From NCBI RefSeq assembly GCF_000518305.1, contig NZ_JADI01000004.1, forward strand, positions 47,967 through 111,966: DNA of 64,000 bases. Direction: 5' to 3'. A program made the translations under genes and the position numbers. Position 1 is the first letter of the stretch; each line of letters begins with the position of its first letter. The notes beneath the pieces are model-generated. The model did not search any database and was not told the DNA's origin. It saw only the letters and a program-made list of their open reading frames with translations. The DNA is from Mycoplasma imitans ATCC 51306. GTDB taxonomy: Bacteria > Bacillota_I > Bacilli_A > Mycoplasmatales > Mycoplasmoidaceae. This document shows positions 1-11,706 of the stretch, piece after piece.

Positions 1-437
1 CATTAAAATTACTAAAAGTCCCTGTTAATTCATTGGCGATGACAATTAGTATCTCAATTCGTTTTGTGCCTTCATTATTATTAGAATCACAAAGAATTCT
101 AAATGCTCAAGCATCAAGAGGAATCGACTTTAAAAACGGTAATACGATCGAACGAATGCGTTCATTGGTCTCATTAATTATTCCAATGGTTTCAATTGCG
201 TTTAGAAACGCGGGTGAATTAGCTAATGCAATGGACGCAAGAAGTTATAACCCAAGATTTGCAAGAACGAGATACCGTATCTTTAAAGTTCATGCACTAG
301 ATCTTGTTGTTTATACGTTTTTAATGATCTTATTAGGATTCTTTATCTATGTAGCAGCTTCAAGAATCTTATTTGGTGTGTTTGGTTCACCAGAATGAAT
401 GACAATTGGTTTAGGTGAAAACGTTGGCCAAGTTTAA
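1..437 (+). CDS. ecfT: ECF transporter T component (EcfT), 3' end only
   Basis: This is the C-terminal part of the transmembrane T subunit of an energy-coupling factor vitamin/cofactor importer; the gene begins before the window. The visible part carries two conserved EcfT helices with Ala-Arg-Gly-like signatures (residues AQASRG and AMDARSY), which in the family couple the T subunit to the ATPases. A hydrophobic segment follows near the end. One in-frame TGA (396-398) is read as Trp in EWMTIG. The coding region ends at TAA 435-437 and overlaps the start of truA by 23 bases, so the two are probably co-transcribed. The ATPase genes are presumably just upstream. An S component that could use this T subunit lies at 13983-14885. 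Confidence 0.85.
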
Positions 438-1164
438 TAAAAACGTTTTAATTAATATCTCTTACCATGGAACGAAGTTTCATGGTTACGCCGTTCAAAA
501 TCACTATGAAACGGTACAATCCAAACTACAAGACGCATTAGAATGGATCTATGAAGAAAAGATCTATGTGAATGCTAGTGGACGTACGGATAAAGGTGTT
601 CATGCGATTAATCAATATATCAGTTTTTATATTGATGATCGAATTAGTTTAGAAAAACTAAGAGAGATCTTAAACCGTTATGGACAAAACAAATGATACA
701 TTAAATGGATTAAAGAAGTTGATCGCAGTTTTCATGCACGCTTTAGTGCAAAAGCTAAGACTTATCTTTATCTAATTGATTATTGTGCTAATAATCCATT
801 GTTTTATGATCATGCTTGGGTAGTAAATTTTAAATTGGATTTCGATCTAATCAAACAAGCGATTCCGATCCTTGAAGGCACACATAATTTTTGATCGTTC
901 TCAACTGCTGATAAAGATAAGGGTTTAAGAACAATTCATAAGATTGATTTTAAACAACAAGGAAATAAGATTTATATTTATGTCACTGGTGATGGCTTCT
1001 TACGGTCAATGGTAAGAATGATTGTGGCTGCGCTTTATAATATCGGGATCAAAAAATATGATCTAAATCATCTCAAATGATTATTAGAAAACCCCAAAAA
1101 AGGAAAAGCGGTTACAAAAGCTCCAGCTAGTGGGTTATACCTATATGAAGTTTATTATGAATAA
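415..1164 (+). CDS. truA: tRNA pseudouridine(38-40) synthase TruA
   Basis: TruA converts uridines 38-40 of the tRNA anticodon arm to pseudouridine. The 249-residue length fits the family. The catalytic motif GRTDKGVHA is present, with the nucleophilic Asp at about residue 59; downstream are FHARFSAKAKTY and GDGFLRSMVRMIV, both typical of TruA. Three in-frame TGA codons encode Trp. The start is a GTG at 415, inside the end of ecfT; no better in-frame start is seen before the conserved NVLINISYHGTKFHGYA segment. The ecfT-truA overlap implies one mRNA, closed by the terminator that begins within the truA stop region. Confidence 0.93.
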
Positions 1165-1188
1165 GTATTTGCTTATTCATTTTTTTTA
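1157..1188 (+). terminator. Rho-independent terminator of ecfT-truA
   Basis: The inverted repeat ATGAATAAG / CTTATTCAT has a six-base loop and is followed by a run of eight T. The left arm includes the truA stop codon. Confidence 0.8.
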
Positions 1189-1241
1189 AGCTACAAAAGA
1201 AAAACAGATATATTTTTATCTTGTTTTGCAGATATTCCTAG

Positions 1242-1280
1242 ATAACAATTTAATATTTTAGAATTGTTATAGTAACAATT
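1242..1280 (+). promoter_or_regulatory. Palindromic repeat just upstream of prs
   Basis: A perfect 9-bp inverted repeat, ATAACAATT (1242-1250) and AATTGTTAT (1262-1270) with an 11-bp spacer, is followed by a third copy, TAACAATT (1273-1280). It ends three bases before the prs ATG and contains no T-run, so it is not a terminator. It could be an operator or an mRNA structure over the ribosome binding region. No known factor is assigned. Confidence 0.5.
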
Positions 1281-1283
1281 GCC

Positions 1284-2306
1284 ATGTACGTTAAAAATAA
1301 TCATATAATCTTTGGTTTATCATCCGCAAAAAAATTAACCGATTCAATTTGCAAAAGATTAGCTATTGAACCAGGTGAGATCACGATTCAAAAATTTGCT
1401 GATGATGAAGTTTTTGTTAGACCTGACTGCACTCTAAGAGACAGAGAAGTTATTTTTATTCAATCAACAAATTCACCAGTAAATGACAACTTGATGGAAT
1501 TGTTAATTGCTATTGATTCTGCAAAAAGAGCATCAGCAAAATCAATTACTGCATTAATTCCTTATTATGGTTATGCAAGACAAGATCGTAAATCTGCAGG
1601 TAGAGAACCAATTACTTCAAAATTAGTAGCCGATCTAATTACTAAAGCAGGAGCTACTAGAGTAACATTAACTGATATCCACAGTGATCAAACTCAAGGT
1701 TTTTTTGATATCCCAGTTGATACTCTAAAGGCATCTTTTGTTTTATTATCTCACGTATTAGTAGATAACAAAATTGATGATCTTGTAGTTGTTTCGCCGG
1801 ACTATGGTGGTGTTAAAAGAGCGAGAAAAATTGCAGAATCTATCAACGTTCCCTTAGCGATTATTGATAAGAGAAGACCAAAACCTAATGTAGCTGAATC
1901 AATTAATATTTTGGGTGAAGTTAAGAATAAATGTTGTATTATCGTCGATGATATGATCGATACTGGTGGAACGATTATTTCGGCTGCTAAATTACTAAAC
2001 AAGCACAAAGCTAAAAAAGTTTTAGTAATGGCTACACACGGTCTGTTCAATAAAAATGCAATTGATTTGTTTGATGAATGTTACAAGAAAAAAGAAATCG
2101 ATAAGATTTATGTAACGGATACAATTGATCAAACAAAAAACAATTTACAAGACAAAAAAGAATTTAAAGTAGTTAAATTAGACCACTTTTATAGTTTAGT
2201 TTTAGACAAATACATCAACGGTGGTTCGATTAGCGAAGTTTATTCACTTTATCAAGAATGAGTAAAATCACCAGATCTAAAGAATATTCTAAAAGATATA
2301 GAATAA
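1284..2306 (+). CDS. prs: Ribose-phosphate pyrophosphokinase
   Basis: Makes PRPP from ribose 5-phosphate and ATP, the entry compound for nucleotide salvage, on which mycoplasmas depend. Recognised from the N-terminal ATP region (FADDEVFVRPDCTLRDREV), the flexible loop YYGYARQDRKSAGREPI, the TDIHSDQTQGFFDIP segment and the PRPP-binding loop DDMIDTGGTI (residues 222-231). TGA at 2259 is Trp, so the protein extends to TAA 2304-2306 (340 residues). Its 3' end overlaps the rnmV start by 49 bases. The start region carries repeated AACAATT elements that may regulate it. Confidence 0.95.
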
Positions 2307-2818
2307 ACGAAATTATTATTGTTGAAGGCAAAACCGATACAGTTAAGCTTAAATCGCTCTTTGATTGCGAAACCATAGAAACTAACGGATCAGAGATATC
2401 TGATCAAACTATTAATTTAATTAAAGAATTAAGTCTAAGCAGAGGTGTTATCTTATTTTTAGATCCAGATTATCAAGGTAAAAAGATTAGAGCAAGACTG
2501 ATTAAAGAATTAAAACAATATAAAGAAGCTTTTATTGATTTAGATCAATTAAAAGATTCTAAGAAAAAAGGAATAGCAGAAGCTAACGATCAAGTAATTT
2601 TATCTGCTTTTAATAATTTAATTAGTTTTGATGAATGTATTAAAAAATCTATTACTTGAGAAGAATATTTATCCTTAGATTTAAACACCAAAAACAAAAG
2701 ATTACAGTTGTGCAATAAACTTAATATTCCCTATGGAAATAACAAAAGTTTATTTCGATATTTAAATCTTCTTAAAAAGAATTTTAGCGAGCTAAAAAAG
2801 CTTATTTCTGAAACTTAA
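2258..2818 (+). CDS. rnmV: Ribonuclease M5 (5S rRNA maturase)
   Basis: TOPRIM-domain endonuclease that trims precursor 5S rRNA. The N-terminal INEIIIVEGKTD motif supplies the catalytic Glu (residue 23), and VILFLDPDYQGKKIRARL provides the Asp-x-Asp metal site, as in the family. The 186-residue length matches. The chosen ATG at 2258 lies inside prs, giving a 49-base overlap and likely translational coupling. The 3' end overlaps the end of the converging dinB gene by 17 bases. One TGA (2657-2659) is read as Trp. Confidence 0.88.
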
Positions 2819-4007
2819 AATAATCAAAATCGACGGCAATATTGACTAATTCTTTATTGTGTTCTTTATTAATTTGATTAACTATTTTTTTTAATAAAAT
2901 TGCATCTTTTTGATCTTTAGACAGCTCTTGATAAATATTAATATTAGGAATAAACTTATATTTATTAGTGATGTTATTAAATGAGATGCTAATGTTAGCT
3001 ACTAAATGGTTATTATGTAATCTTTCAAACAATTCAGTAGCTTTTTTATAAAACAACGTTCTTTTGTCTAAAAATTGTTTAAAACTAAATGATAATGACC
3101 TAACTTTTTCCGTTTTTAATGAAACTGAAACGCCTTTTGCTAAAAAATTGTGATTTTTTAATCTAGAAAAAGCTTCATCAAATAATTCATTAAAAATCTT
3201 TAGTAAAGATTCATAGTAACTAACTTTATATCTTATGTTTCTAGAAACTGAAATTGATTTTCTTGAACTTCTTTCGTAATCAACAAAACTGCTTCCTTTT
3301 CCGTTAGCGTGATTATAATGAGTTCAAAACATATTTTTGAAAATATCGATTAATTTTTCTTTATCTTTAAATTGTACAAAATTACCGATGTTTTTGATAT
3401 TTAATTGATTCAGAACAGGTATTTTTGTAGAACCAATTAAATACATTTTTTTAATATCAATGGGTCATAATTTTTCCTCAATTTCATCTGGTCAAATTTC
3501 ATAAATACCATTTGGTTTATTTTGATCAGAAGCCATTTTAGCTAAAAACAAATTTGAACTAATACCAATAGATACCGTTAATCTTGTTAACTCGTAAATT
3601 TGTTTTTGAATTTTTTTAGCCAAATCAGCAGCATCCATTTCTGGATTCTTTTCAAGTATGCTCGTTACATCCATATAACACTCATCAATTGATGCAACTT
3701 CCATTTTATTAGAAACAAAATCCCTTAAATATGAAAAAACATAAGACGACACTCTTTCGTATTTTGGGTAATCTACTTCAGCAACTATTAATGATGGACA
3801 CAGTTTTTTAGCTTGAAAAATAGGCATAGCTGAGCGTATGCCAAATTTTCTAGCAATATAGTTTGCACTTGAAATAATCGACCCTTTTGATTTAGATCCC
3901 ACAACTAACGGTTTGTTGTTATATTGGGGATTAAAATTCTCTTCAACTGAAGCAAAAAAGGCGTCAAAATCGATGTGAAAAATAATTTTTCGGTCCATTA
4001 AAAACAA
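2802..4007 (-). CDS. dinB: Y-family DNA polymerase (DinB/UmuC type)
   Basis: Low-fidelity translesion polymerase of 401 residues. The palm-domain metal ligands are intact: HIDFDAFFASVE (Asp 13 and 15 if Met is at 4007) and SIDECYMD (Asp 108, Glu 109). The helix-hairpin-helix region begins after GISSNLFLAKMASDQNKPNG. Several TGA codons are read as Trp. A second in-frame ATG at 3998 gives the more usual MDRKIIFHIDFD start. The gene stands alone on the minus strand and its end overlaps rnmV. The 107-bp gap to the next plus-strand gene probably holds divergent promoters. Confidence 0.9.
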
Positions 4008-4114
4008 TAATTTAAATATATATTAAATTATTAGAAAAATTATTAAAAAGGCCGTTTGAAACTGCTAAAATTGCTTTTATAATTTAATTAATAAGCACGC
4101 CAAGAAAATGCGCT

Positions 4115-5113
4115 ATGAATGAAACCAATTCAAGATCTTCTGAGTTTTATCATGTTAAAAACCCTTTAATTTCTATCTTAATTCCTATATATAATAATGC
4201 TAAGAATATAGAAATTACGGTTAGTTCAGCTCTGTTTCAAAGCTATAAAAACGTCGAAATCATCTGCATCGATGATTGCTCGAATGACAATTCATATCAA
4301 GTGCTAAAACGGTTTGAAACATTAGAACAAAATATCAGAATTTATCGCAACTCAGTTCAGAAGGGTAGAGGTTTTGTTTATGATCAACTGGTGAAATACG
4401 CATCAGGGCATTTCTTTATGTTTTTAGAAACACCAAACACTCTTAACCAAGATGCGATCAAAAGCATGGTTTCAATCATTGAACAATTCACAGAAATCGT
4501 TATGGGTAGAAACATGGTAGGTAACTCGGCTAACCCCATGAAAGGTGTGTATGACATTCCAACAAACGATAAAAAAATGTCTGATCGAAATTCGGTCGAT
4601 TACATATTTGGCAATTCTTTCTATACTCAAGGAATGTTAATTAAAAAGAACTTTTTTGAAGCTCTTGATATGAAGTTTGGCAAAAATCCATACATACCAG
4701 ATTTCTTTATTAAATATGATTTATTAGCCAACTGCGACTTTTTTAGAGTTGTATGAAAGCCTACAATTAATTTTGTTGAATGCGACAATTACTATGATTT
4801 AGAGCGTTTTAAATTCTTAGATGCTAAATATCGTTACATCTTAAACGAATACCCTAAAATGGTTGAGTGGTTCAGTAATTATGTGTCAATTAAAGACCGA
4901 TTAAACGATTTTAAATCTAGTATAATTACCAGTATAATAGATCAAGTAAGAATTGAATATCGCAGTTCAGCTTTGCCTGTTAAAGATAAGTTTGAAAAAC
5001 AAATTATCATTCCGTTAAGAAACCAATATGTGGCTTCTAACTACATTTTCAAGGTGCCAAACAATCTAAGAGAAAGATTAAAAAGTGGTGAAAATAAGCG
5101 ATTGTTCAGATAG
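4115..5113 (+). CDS. Family 2 glycosyltransferase-like protein, DxD motif not found
   Basis: 332 residues with a GT-A fold start: ISILIPIYNNAKNIEITVSSALFQSYKNVEIICIDDCSND, the nucleotide-sugar-binding half of family 2 glycosyltransferases. Where active members have a DxD or DDD metal-binding motif after FMFL, this protein reads LETPNT (residues 104-109), so metal-dependent catalysis is doubtful. No membrane segment is evident in the C-terminal half. One TGA (4754) is Trp. The gene lies 18 bp upstream of an equally degenerate transketolase-like gene. It may be a non-catalytic or altered transferase; the substrate is unknown. Confidence 0.7.
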
Positions 5114-5131
5114 TTACTAAATTTTAAAAAA

Positions 5132-7162
5132 ATGGTTATTAAGTCGATTTATCAAAACAAGCCCTTTCCTAAAAACGCAAATTCAATCGTTAATAACTTT
5201 AGATTTTTAATGTTTGATACAGTCAATAACAATTTTATTGGCACAGCTGCATACGGATTTGGTGCAGCTAGTTATCTTTATGTTTTATTCCGTAACTATT
5301 TTGTTATGGATATTAATAATGTTGATGCCAACTATAATGATAAGTTGGTAGTATCAAAACAGATTGGTGGGCCCAATATTAAGGCGTGTTTTTATTTATT
5401 AAAACACCCCGACATTAAGTTGGAAGATTTAGTTAACTTTTCTTATGAAAGGCCAGTACGAAATCTATATGATTTTTCAAATCATCAGCCAGGATATAAT
5501 CTAGCATATGCAGTTGGTTTAGCAATCGATTCAAAACTAGCAAACAAAGCATCTCACGACACGATTACTAATAAGATTTATTGCGTTGTTAGTACAGCTG
5601 ATTTAAATTCAAGCTATGGATTATCAGCACTAAGAACCGCTGTTAATCAAAATTTAGATAATTTGATTATTATTTATAATAATAATCATTTCGAAGAGCG
5701 TGGATCGAATGAAGATTATTTAGTTACCGATTTTACGGGGATTGTTAAAGATATGGGATTTAAATACATCAATATCTTTAATGGTAACAATCTTGATAAG
5801 ATTGATGCTGGTTTTCATTACGCAGTTAATGCTAAGAAACCGGTTTTTGTTGATATTAACACGATCGTTGGGCACGGTTGTGATGATGCTAGCACAAAAC
5901 AAACATTAAGAAGTTCTTTGACCCAAGAACAACTTAATGACTTGATGAAACGTTTAGAATACAGCGGTGAGGAATTTAGTGTTCTTTATGAGAGTGCTAA
6001 TGATATTTATCCAACTATCACTGAACGGATCAATAGATTAAAACAATTAATTAACGATCAACTAGATACACTTAAACAAGAAGATAAAGTAATTCCTAGC
6101 TACTTAAGTGAATTTAAAGACTGACAAATCTCATTAGATCAGATTAGTAGTGATGAGCCGCTAGTTAAATTTAAAGCTAGCTTGATTAGATATCAACCTA
6201 ACAGTGTTTTATTACACGTTAGCGATCACGATGATGAATTAGAAGACGAAATTAAATTAATTGATCCTAGTCGTATTGTTCTGTTGGGTAATTGAATTGA
6301 ATTAGCGAATGTGATTGCTAAAGCTATTGCTGATAATAAGATTCACTTACCAGTGATTAGTGCAGATATTAATTTAATTTCTAAAACAATCCCATCTTTT
6401 AGTTTTTATCAAGATGAAAGCAAGGTTTTATATTTAGTTGATAATTGTAAAGAGTTATCAACTAAATATACTAACAGTTTGCTTGATTTTATTTCAGAAC
6501 AAAAAAACGCAGTTGTCTTACAACCTGGAACAAACGAAGAATTAAAATACACGATTGGTAATTTTGGTAGCAAAAACAAAGATAAAACTTATCTTGTTTT
6601 ACCTTGTTCAAACGAATTGATTAGTTCTGAAGTGAACGAAATTACGTTTGCAGGTTATGAACTTTATAGCGATAGTTATTCTACAGTAAATATTGTAACG
6701 ACAGGTAGTGATCTAATCAAGGCGTTAGATTTTCGTCAAAAATTGTTAAAAAACAATATTTCAGCAAGAATTATTTCGGTAATCTCGCTAACAGATTTTG
6801 ATCAAATTGATGCAGTATCAAAATCAGTGTTACTAAATAATCTGCCAAGTTATTTCATTTCAAGAGCGCAAAATAAAGCTTGAGGTTATGTGTTATCACA
6901 AAACCAACCTGAAGTTGATCATGAAGCATCAAACAAATCAACTAATTTCAAGAAAACCAGACGTGCACAAAAAAGTCATAATAAAATAAAAACATTAGAT
7001 AATAAATCTAAAGTTGATGGTTCAAATGAACAACTTCTTAAAAAAGAAGCAAATCATCAACAATCTTTGTTATGTTTGCAAAATAAAGTTGCCAACAAAA
7101 ACAACGAAAATGGTTTAAAATCAAATATTGATTTAAGTAATAAGGATCACAAAAACAAATAA
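5132..7162 (+). CDS. Transketolase-like protein, probably inactive
   Basis: 676 residues with the domain order of transketolase: thiamine-diphosphate-binding domain, pyrimidine domain (about 330-530) and C-terminal domain (about 510-590, including VNIVTTGSDLIKALDF). The cofactor motif GDG is replaced by STA (residues 154-156), removing the Asp metal ligand, although the partner YNNN remains. The GPLGQG loop and the catalytic FGVREH segment were not found. The last ~90 residues are a Lys/Asn-rich low-complexity tail that transketolases lack. Three blocks join through TGA-Trp codons at 6122, 6293 and 6881. A true transketolase should exist elsewhere; this copy may be structural or regulatory. 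Confidence 0.65.
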
Positions 7163-7177
7163 TTAGGAGTTAATAAC

Positions 7178-7399
7178 ATGGTCTTAGGTTTAGCGTTAGG
7201 TTTAAGTATTCCTTTATGTTTAATCGTAGGGGCACTTGTGGGATATTTCGTATCAATGAAGGTGTTCAAACGTCAGATGCGTAAAAATCCACCGATTACC
7301 GAATCTCAGATTCGAAGTCTTTACGCCCAAATGGGACGAAAACCTTCAGAAGCACAGATCAAACAAATGATGCGTGCTTATACTAAGGAAACAAAATAA
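7178..7399 (+). CDS. UPF0154 small membrane protein (YneF family)
   Basis: 73 residues. One N-terminal membrane helix (about residues 2-26, rich in Leu, Gly and Val) is followed by a conserved cytoplasmic part FKRQMRKNPPITESQIRSLYAQMGRKPSEAQIKQMMRAY that is diagnostic of UPF0154. A good ribosome binding site, TAGGAG, lies ten bases before the ATG. It sits 5 bp upstream of engB and is probably co-transcribed with it. Function is unknown in the family. Confidence 0.88.
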   Translation: MVLGLALGLSIPLCLIVGALVGYFVSMKVFKRQMRKNPPITESQIRSLYAQMGRKPSEAQIKQMMRAYTKETK

Positions 7400-7404
7400 C
7401 GATC

Positions 7405-7965
7405 ATGAATCGTTTTATTAAAAGTGCAACTAGTTTAAAAGACTGCATTAACGATTCTAAAAAAGAGGTGTGCTTAATCGGTCGCTCTAACGTTGGTAAA
7501 TCGACTCTTATCAACGGTCTAGCTAATGCAAAGATAGCTCAAACATCAAAAACACCAGGACGAACAGTTACGATGAACTTTTATGAGATTAGTAATCAGC
7601 GAATTGTTGATCTCCCTGGGTATGGTTATGCGCGAATTAAAAAGTCGCAAAAAGAAGAGATCTCATTATTTTTAAGCGATTATTTAAATCATCGCAAGAA
7701 TTTAGTAGGTATCTTTTTGATCTTAGATCTTGGGGTGATTACTCAACAAGATATTGAGATTGTAAGGTTATTAACCACCTTAGATGTTGAGTATTATATT
7801 GTTTTTAATAAAATCGATAAATATCCCAAGTCGGCTTATCAAAACAACAAAGATAGGATCTTAGAAGCTCTTAAAGTCAATGAAGACAGAATTATCTTAA
7901 TCAGCGCAAAAAATAAACAAAATTTAAATAATTTGATGCTGAAGATCATTGATGTGATATCTTAA
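7405..7965 (+). CDS. engB: Ribosome biogenesis GTPase EngB/YsxC (YihA)
   Basis: Small TRAFAC GTPase needed for assembly of the large ribosomal subunit. All G motifs are present: GRSNVGKS (26-33), the switch TPGRT, DLPGYG (69-74), NKID (135-138) and ISAK. The 186-residue length is typical. The gene is 5 bp after UPF0154 and 14 bp before valS, forming one translation-related operon. No in-frame TGA occurs. Confidence 0.95.
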   Translation: MNRFIKSATSLKDCINDSKKEVCLIGRSNVGKSTLINGLANAKIAQTSKTPGRTVTMNFYEISNQRIVDLPGYGYARIKKSQKEEISLFLSDYLNHRKNLVGIFLILDLGVITQQDIEIVRLLTTLDVEYYIVFNKIDKYPKSAYQNNKDRILEALKVNEDRIILISAKNKQNLNNLMLKIIDVIS

Positions 7966-7979
7966 TTATTTTTTAAATT

Positions 7980-10562
7980 ATGAAGCGATTAAAAAAGATT
8001 GATTTAAACGAAAAATACGATCATAAAAACGTTAGTGATGGTGTAGTTGATTTTTGGTTAGAAACAGATTATGCTAACCAAGATTCGGATTTCGCCAATC
8101 CAAACGCTAAACCTTTTAGCGTAATTATGCCCCCACCAAACCTAACAGGGATCTTACATATCGGGCATGCTTGGAATCTGTCAATTCAAGATCTAATTGT
8201 TCGTTATCAAAAACTGGTGATGGGTAAAATTAACTGAATCCCTGGAACTGATCATGCAGGGATTGCAACCCAAACTAAATTTGAATCAATTCAAAGAACT
8301 AAAAATATTGATTATCGTAAAGATGATCGAGTTACTCACTTTAACAATATTTATAATTGGTCGCAAGAATCTTCAAAAAATATTAAGAATCAAGCTAGAT
8401 CATTAGGTTTAGCACTTAATTGGAAAAAAGAGAAGTTTACTCTATCACCTCAATCAAACAAATACGTTTTAGACGTATTTCTTAAGTTGTATGAACAAGG
8501 TTACATAACTAAAAAGTATACGCTTGTTAACTGAGATACGAAACTAAATACTGCAATCTCAAATATCGAAGTAATTAATAAAGAAACTCGCCAAAAACTT
8601 CATTACATTAAGTATTTCTTAGAAGATAGTAATGATTATTTGGTGATTGCAACAACTCGTCCAGAAACGATATATGCTGATACTGCAATATTTGTTAATC
8701 CGAATGATGAAAGATATCTTAAGTATCACAACAAGAAAGTAATCAACCCCTTAAATGATAAGAGCATCCCGATCCTTGTTGATGAATACATTGATATGGA
8801 ATTTGGTAGTGCAGTGATGAAATGTACTCCTGGTCATGACTATAATGACTACGCATTATCAAAAAAACATAACTTAGAAGAGTTAAGTTGTATTAATTAC
8901 GATGGAACCTTAAACGAATTAGCTTTAGAATTTAACGGCGTTGACGCTTATAAAGCCAGAGAATTAATCGTTAATAAGTTAATTAACGAAAAAAAATATA
9001 TTAAATTTGAAGAAATCATCAGTAATGTTGGTTATTCAGATCGTTCTAATACGATTATCCAACCGTTGTTATCTAAACAATGATTTTTAATCACAACCAA
9101 GTTTGTTGATGAGATTAAAAATTTAGTTAACAACGAAGAAAATATCAAGATCTATCCAAAAAGATTTTCAGATACGATTAATAACTGATTGGATTCAAAT
9201 CAGGATTGATGTATTTCACGTCAATTAGTTTGAGGTCATCAGATACCCGCTTGGTATCACAAGGATAATCCTGATGATATTAAAGTAAGCATTAGTTCGC
9301 CTGGTGATGATTACATCAGGGATAGTGATGTGCTTGACACTTGGTTTTCTTCAGCACTTTGACCACTAATCTGTTTTGATGAAGGAATTGATGATAAAGA
9401 GTTTAATGATAATTTCCCAAATTCGCTTTTAGTAACTGCTTATGATATCGTATTCTTCTGAGTATTAAGAATGATCATGATGTCATGGTTATTAAAAAAA
9501 TCAATTCCGTTTAAGGATTTATTATTGCATGGTTTGATCTTAGACGAACAAAACCGTAAGATGTCTAAATCACTTAATAATGGAATAGATCCAATCAAGG
9601 TTATTGAACAATATGGTGCTGATGCTTTAAGATTATTTTTAACATCAAACACTTCACCAGGTGAAGATGTTTCATATAATTTGGAAAAAATGAATGCAGC
9701 AGCTTCATTTTTGAATAAGTTATGAAACTTAGCTAGATATCTAAAATTAATTGACACATCTAAATTAACTAACAAACCTTTAGACAGTTTAGATCATTGA
9801 ATTATCAATCGTTTCAACGATGTTAATGCGGGAATTCAAGATAAATTAAAAGAATATCGTTTCGCATTATCAAACAAACAGCTAAGTGATTTTATCTGGG
9901 ATGATTTTGCTAATGTTTATATTGAGTTAAACAAAAAAGCACAATGATCTAAAGCTAAATTTGATTTAGCTAATCAGATTTTTAGAAATCTTCTAATTAT
10001 GCTTCACCCTTCTGTTCCGTTCATTACCGAACAGATCTATAATGCTTATGAGTTTGAACACGCTAAGCCTTCAATTATTCTTGAAAAATGACCTAATTTA
10101 ATTGAAAATAAAGCTAAATCAACAGTTTTTGATAATATCTTCAACATAATTATTAAGATTAGAAATTTTAAACAAAGTTTTGATTTAAAAAACAAAACAG
10201 AGTTGGATGTACTTTATAAAAATGATGTAAGCTATATCGATGATCTAGCTAAGTATTTAAAAGCCGAAAATGTTAACTTAATTAAGATAAGCGATCAAAA
10301 AGTTGATGATTTATTCTTAATCGCTTCAGATGATAATGAGTTTTATGTGGTTTATACCCAAGATAAGACTAAAGTTATCGATAAGTTAGTTGCTGAGATA
10401 GCTAAACTTGAAAAAGAAGTTGAAAGAAGCTTAAATATCGTTAACAATGAAAATTTCAAAAACAAGGCTCCAAAAGAAAAATATGAAGCTGAAGTTAAGA
10501 AATTAAACAACTATCAAGAAGAACTTAAGTTAAAACAAGAAAAATTGAATTCTTTAAAATAA
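7980..10562 (+). CDS. valS: Valyl-tRNA synthetase
   Basis: 860-residue class I synthetase. The HIGH signature lies in [16 protein letters not shown], the editing-domain entry in [17 protein letters not shown], and KMSKS is at residues 527-531. The C terminus is a ValRS-type coiled coil ([15 protein letters not shown]... [15 protein letters not shown]). Many TGA codons encode Trp, for instance in [16 protein letters not shown]. The start is the ATG at 7980, 14 bp after engB. The assignment to Val rather than Ile/Leu rests on the short C-terminal coiled coil and overall length. Confidence 0.95.
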
Positions 10563-10584
10563 GAATTTTTTCCATATCTTGTAT

Positions 10585-11706
10585 ATGGAAACAGATTCAA
10601 AAGAGAACATTAAGCAAAATTACGGACTCGGTCTGTTATTTTGCTTATTTTCTATATGATTATTGGGATATGTTTTTAGCAAACAGCAACTAATTTTAGT
10701 ATTAGTATTAGGTGCTGTGTTTTCCGGTTTAAGTGTGTTTTTATTTAATTATCGGATTAGCATTCCGATAATTTTGTTATTCTTGCTCTTTGTTTTGTAT
10801 TATTTCATTTTTGAATATTTTCAATTAGAAGGAATTACATTTAAGACTTTATTGGATAAAATACCCAAGAAATATGATTTAAGAAAAATCATTATAAATT
10901 ACCTAGACACAAACCCTAATAAAGAATCTAAAGGGTTATTATTATTAACTTTATTTAATATCAAAAATAGCGACAATAAATTTATTTACGAACAAATATT
11001 AAATTTATCAATTGCGCACTTACTAGTAATAAGCGGGCTGCATCTATCTTTAATCAATTTAGTTATTCAATCAATTTTAAAAAAATACAAAATCGCCGGT
11101 AATATTGCATCATTTTCAATATTATTTTTTTATTCTTACCTTTTAAATTTTAGTTATGGTGTTCTTAGAGTTTTGTTATGTTTGCTTTTAAATGCGTTAC
11201 TTGGAAAATATTTAAAAAACAAAAATTTCAAATTCATAAATTTAGCAATTTCAGGAATAATTTTGTTAATGCTAAATCCTTATGCTTTTATGAGTTATTC
11301 TTATACATTAAGTTACTTAAGCGTATCTGTAATTTACTTAATTTTTCAAATTAAAAAATTAAATAACTTTGTTAAATCTTTGATTGCTAGTGTAGTTATT
11401 AACTTTATTCTAGGTGGTCTAATTATCAACGGCTATGGGAAAATCAACCTTCTAACAATATTCTGGTCAATAATTTTAAGTCCGATAATTATTAGCCTTT
11501 ATTTTATTAATCTGTTCTTATTTCCATTTAATATTGTTTGGCCGTTTTTAGCTTGGATCCATAGCTTGTTTCTAAATGTTGTTAAACTGCTTCAAATTAA
11601 TTATTTTGTCATAAATTTAAAGCAATTAGCGAGTTGAATCCCCTATTACTATTTATTAATTTATTATTTATTTATTAGCTATATGTGAATGAAAAGGTTG
11701 AATTAA
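10585..11706 (+). CDS. comEC: ComEC/Rec2-type membrane protein
   Basis: Polytopic membrane protein of 373 residues containing the ComEC competence core: LNLSIAHLLVISGLHLSLIN is the characteristic HLLAISGLH motif, followed by FSYGVLRVLLCLLLNAL and repeated helices. It is the DNA-uptake channel family, although mycoplasma versions lack the N-terminal OB and C-terminal hydrolase domains and their role is unproven. The start at 10585 gives a short soluble leader before the first helix. The TAA overlaps the holA ATG by one base. Together with holA and the next two genes it reproduces the order I remember for comEC-holA in the M. pneumoniae/M. genitalium hmw region. Confidence 0.85.
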
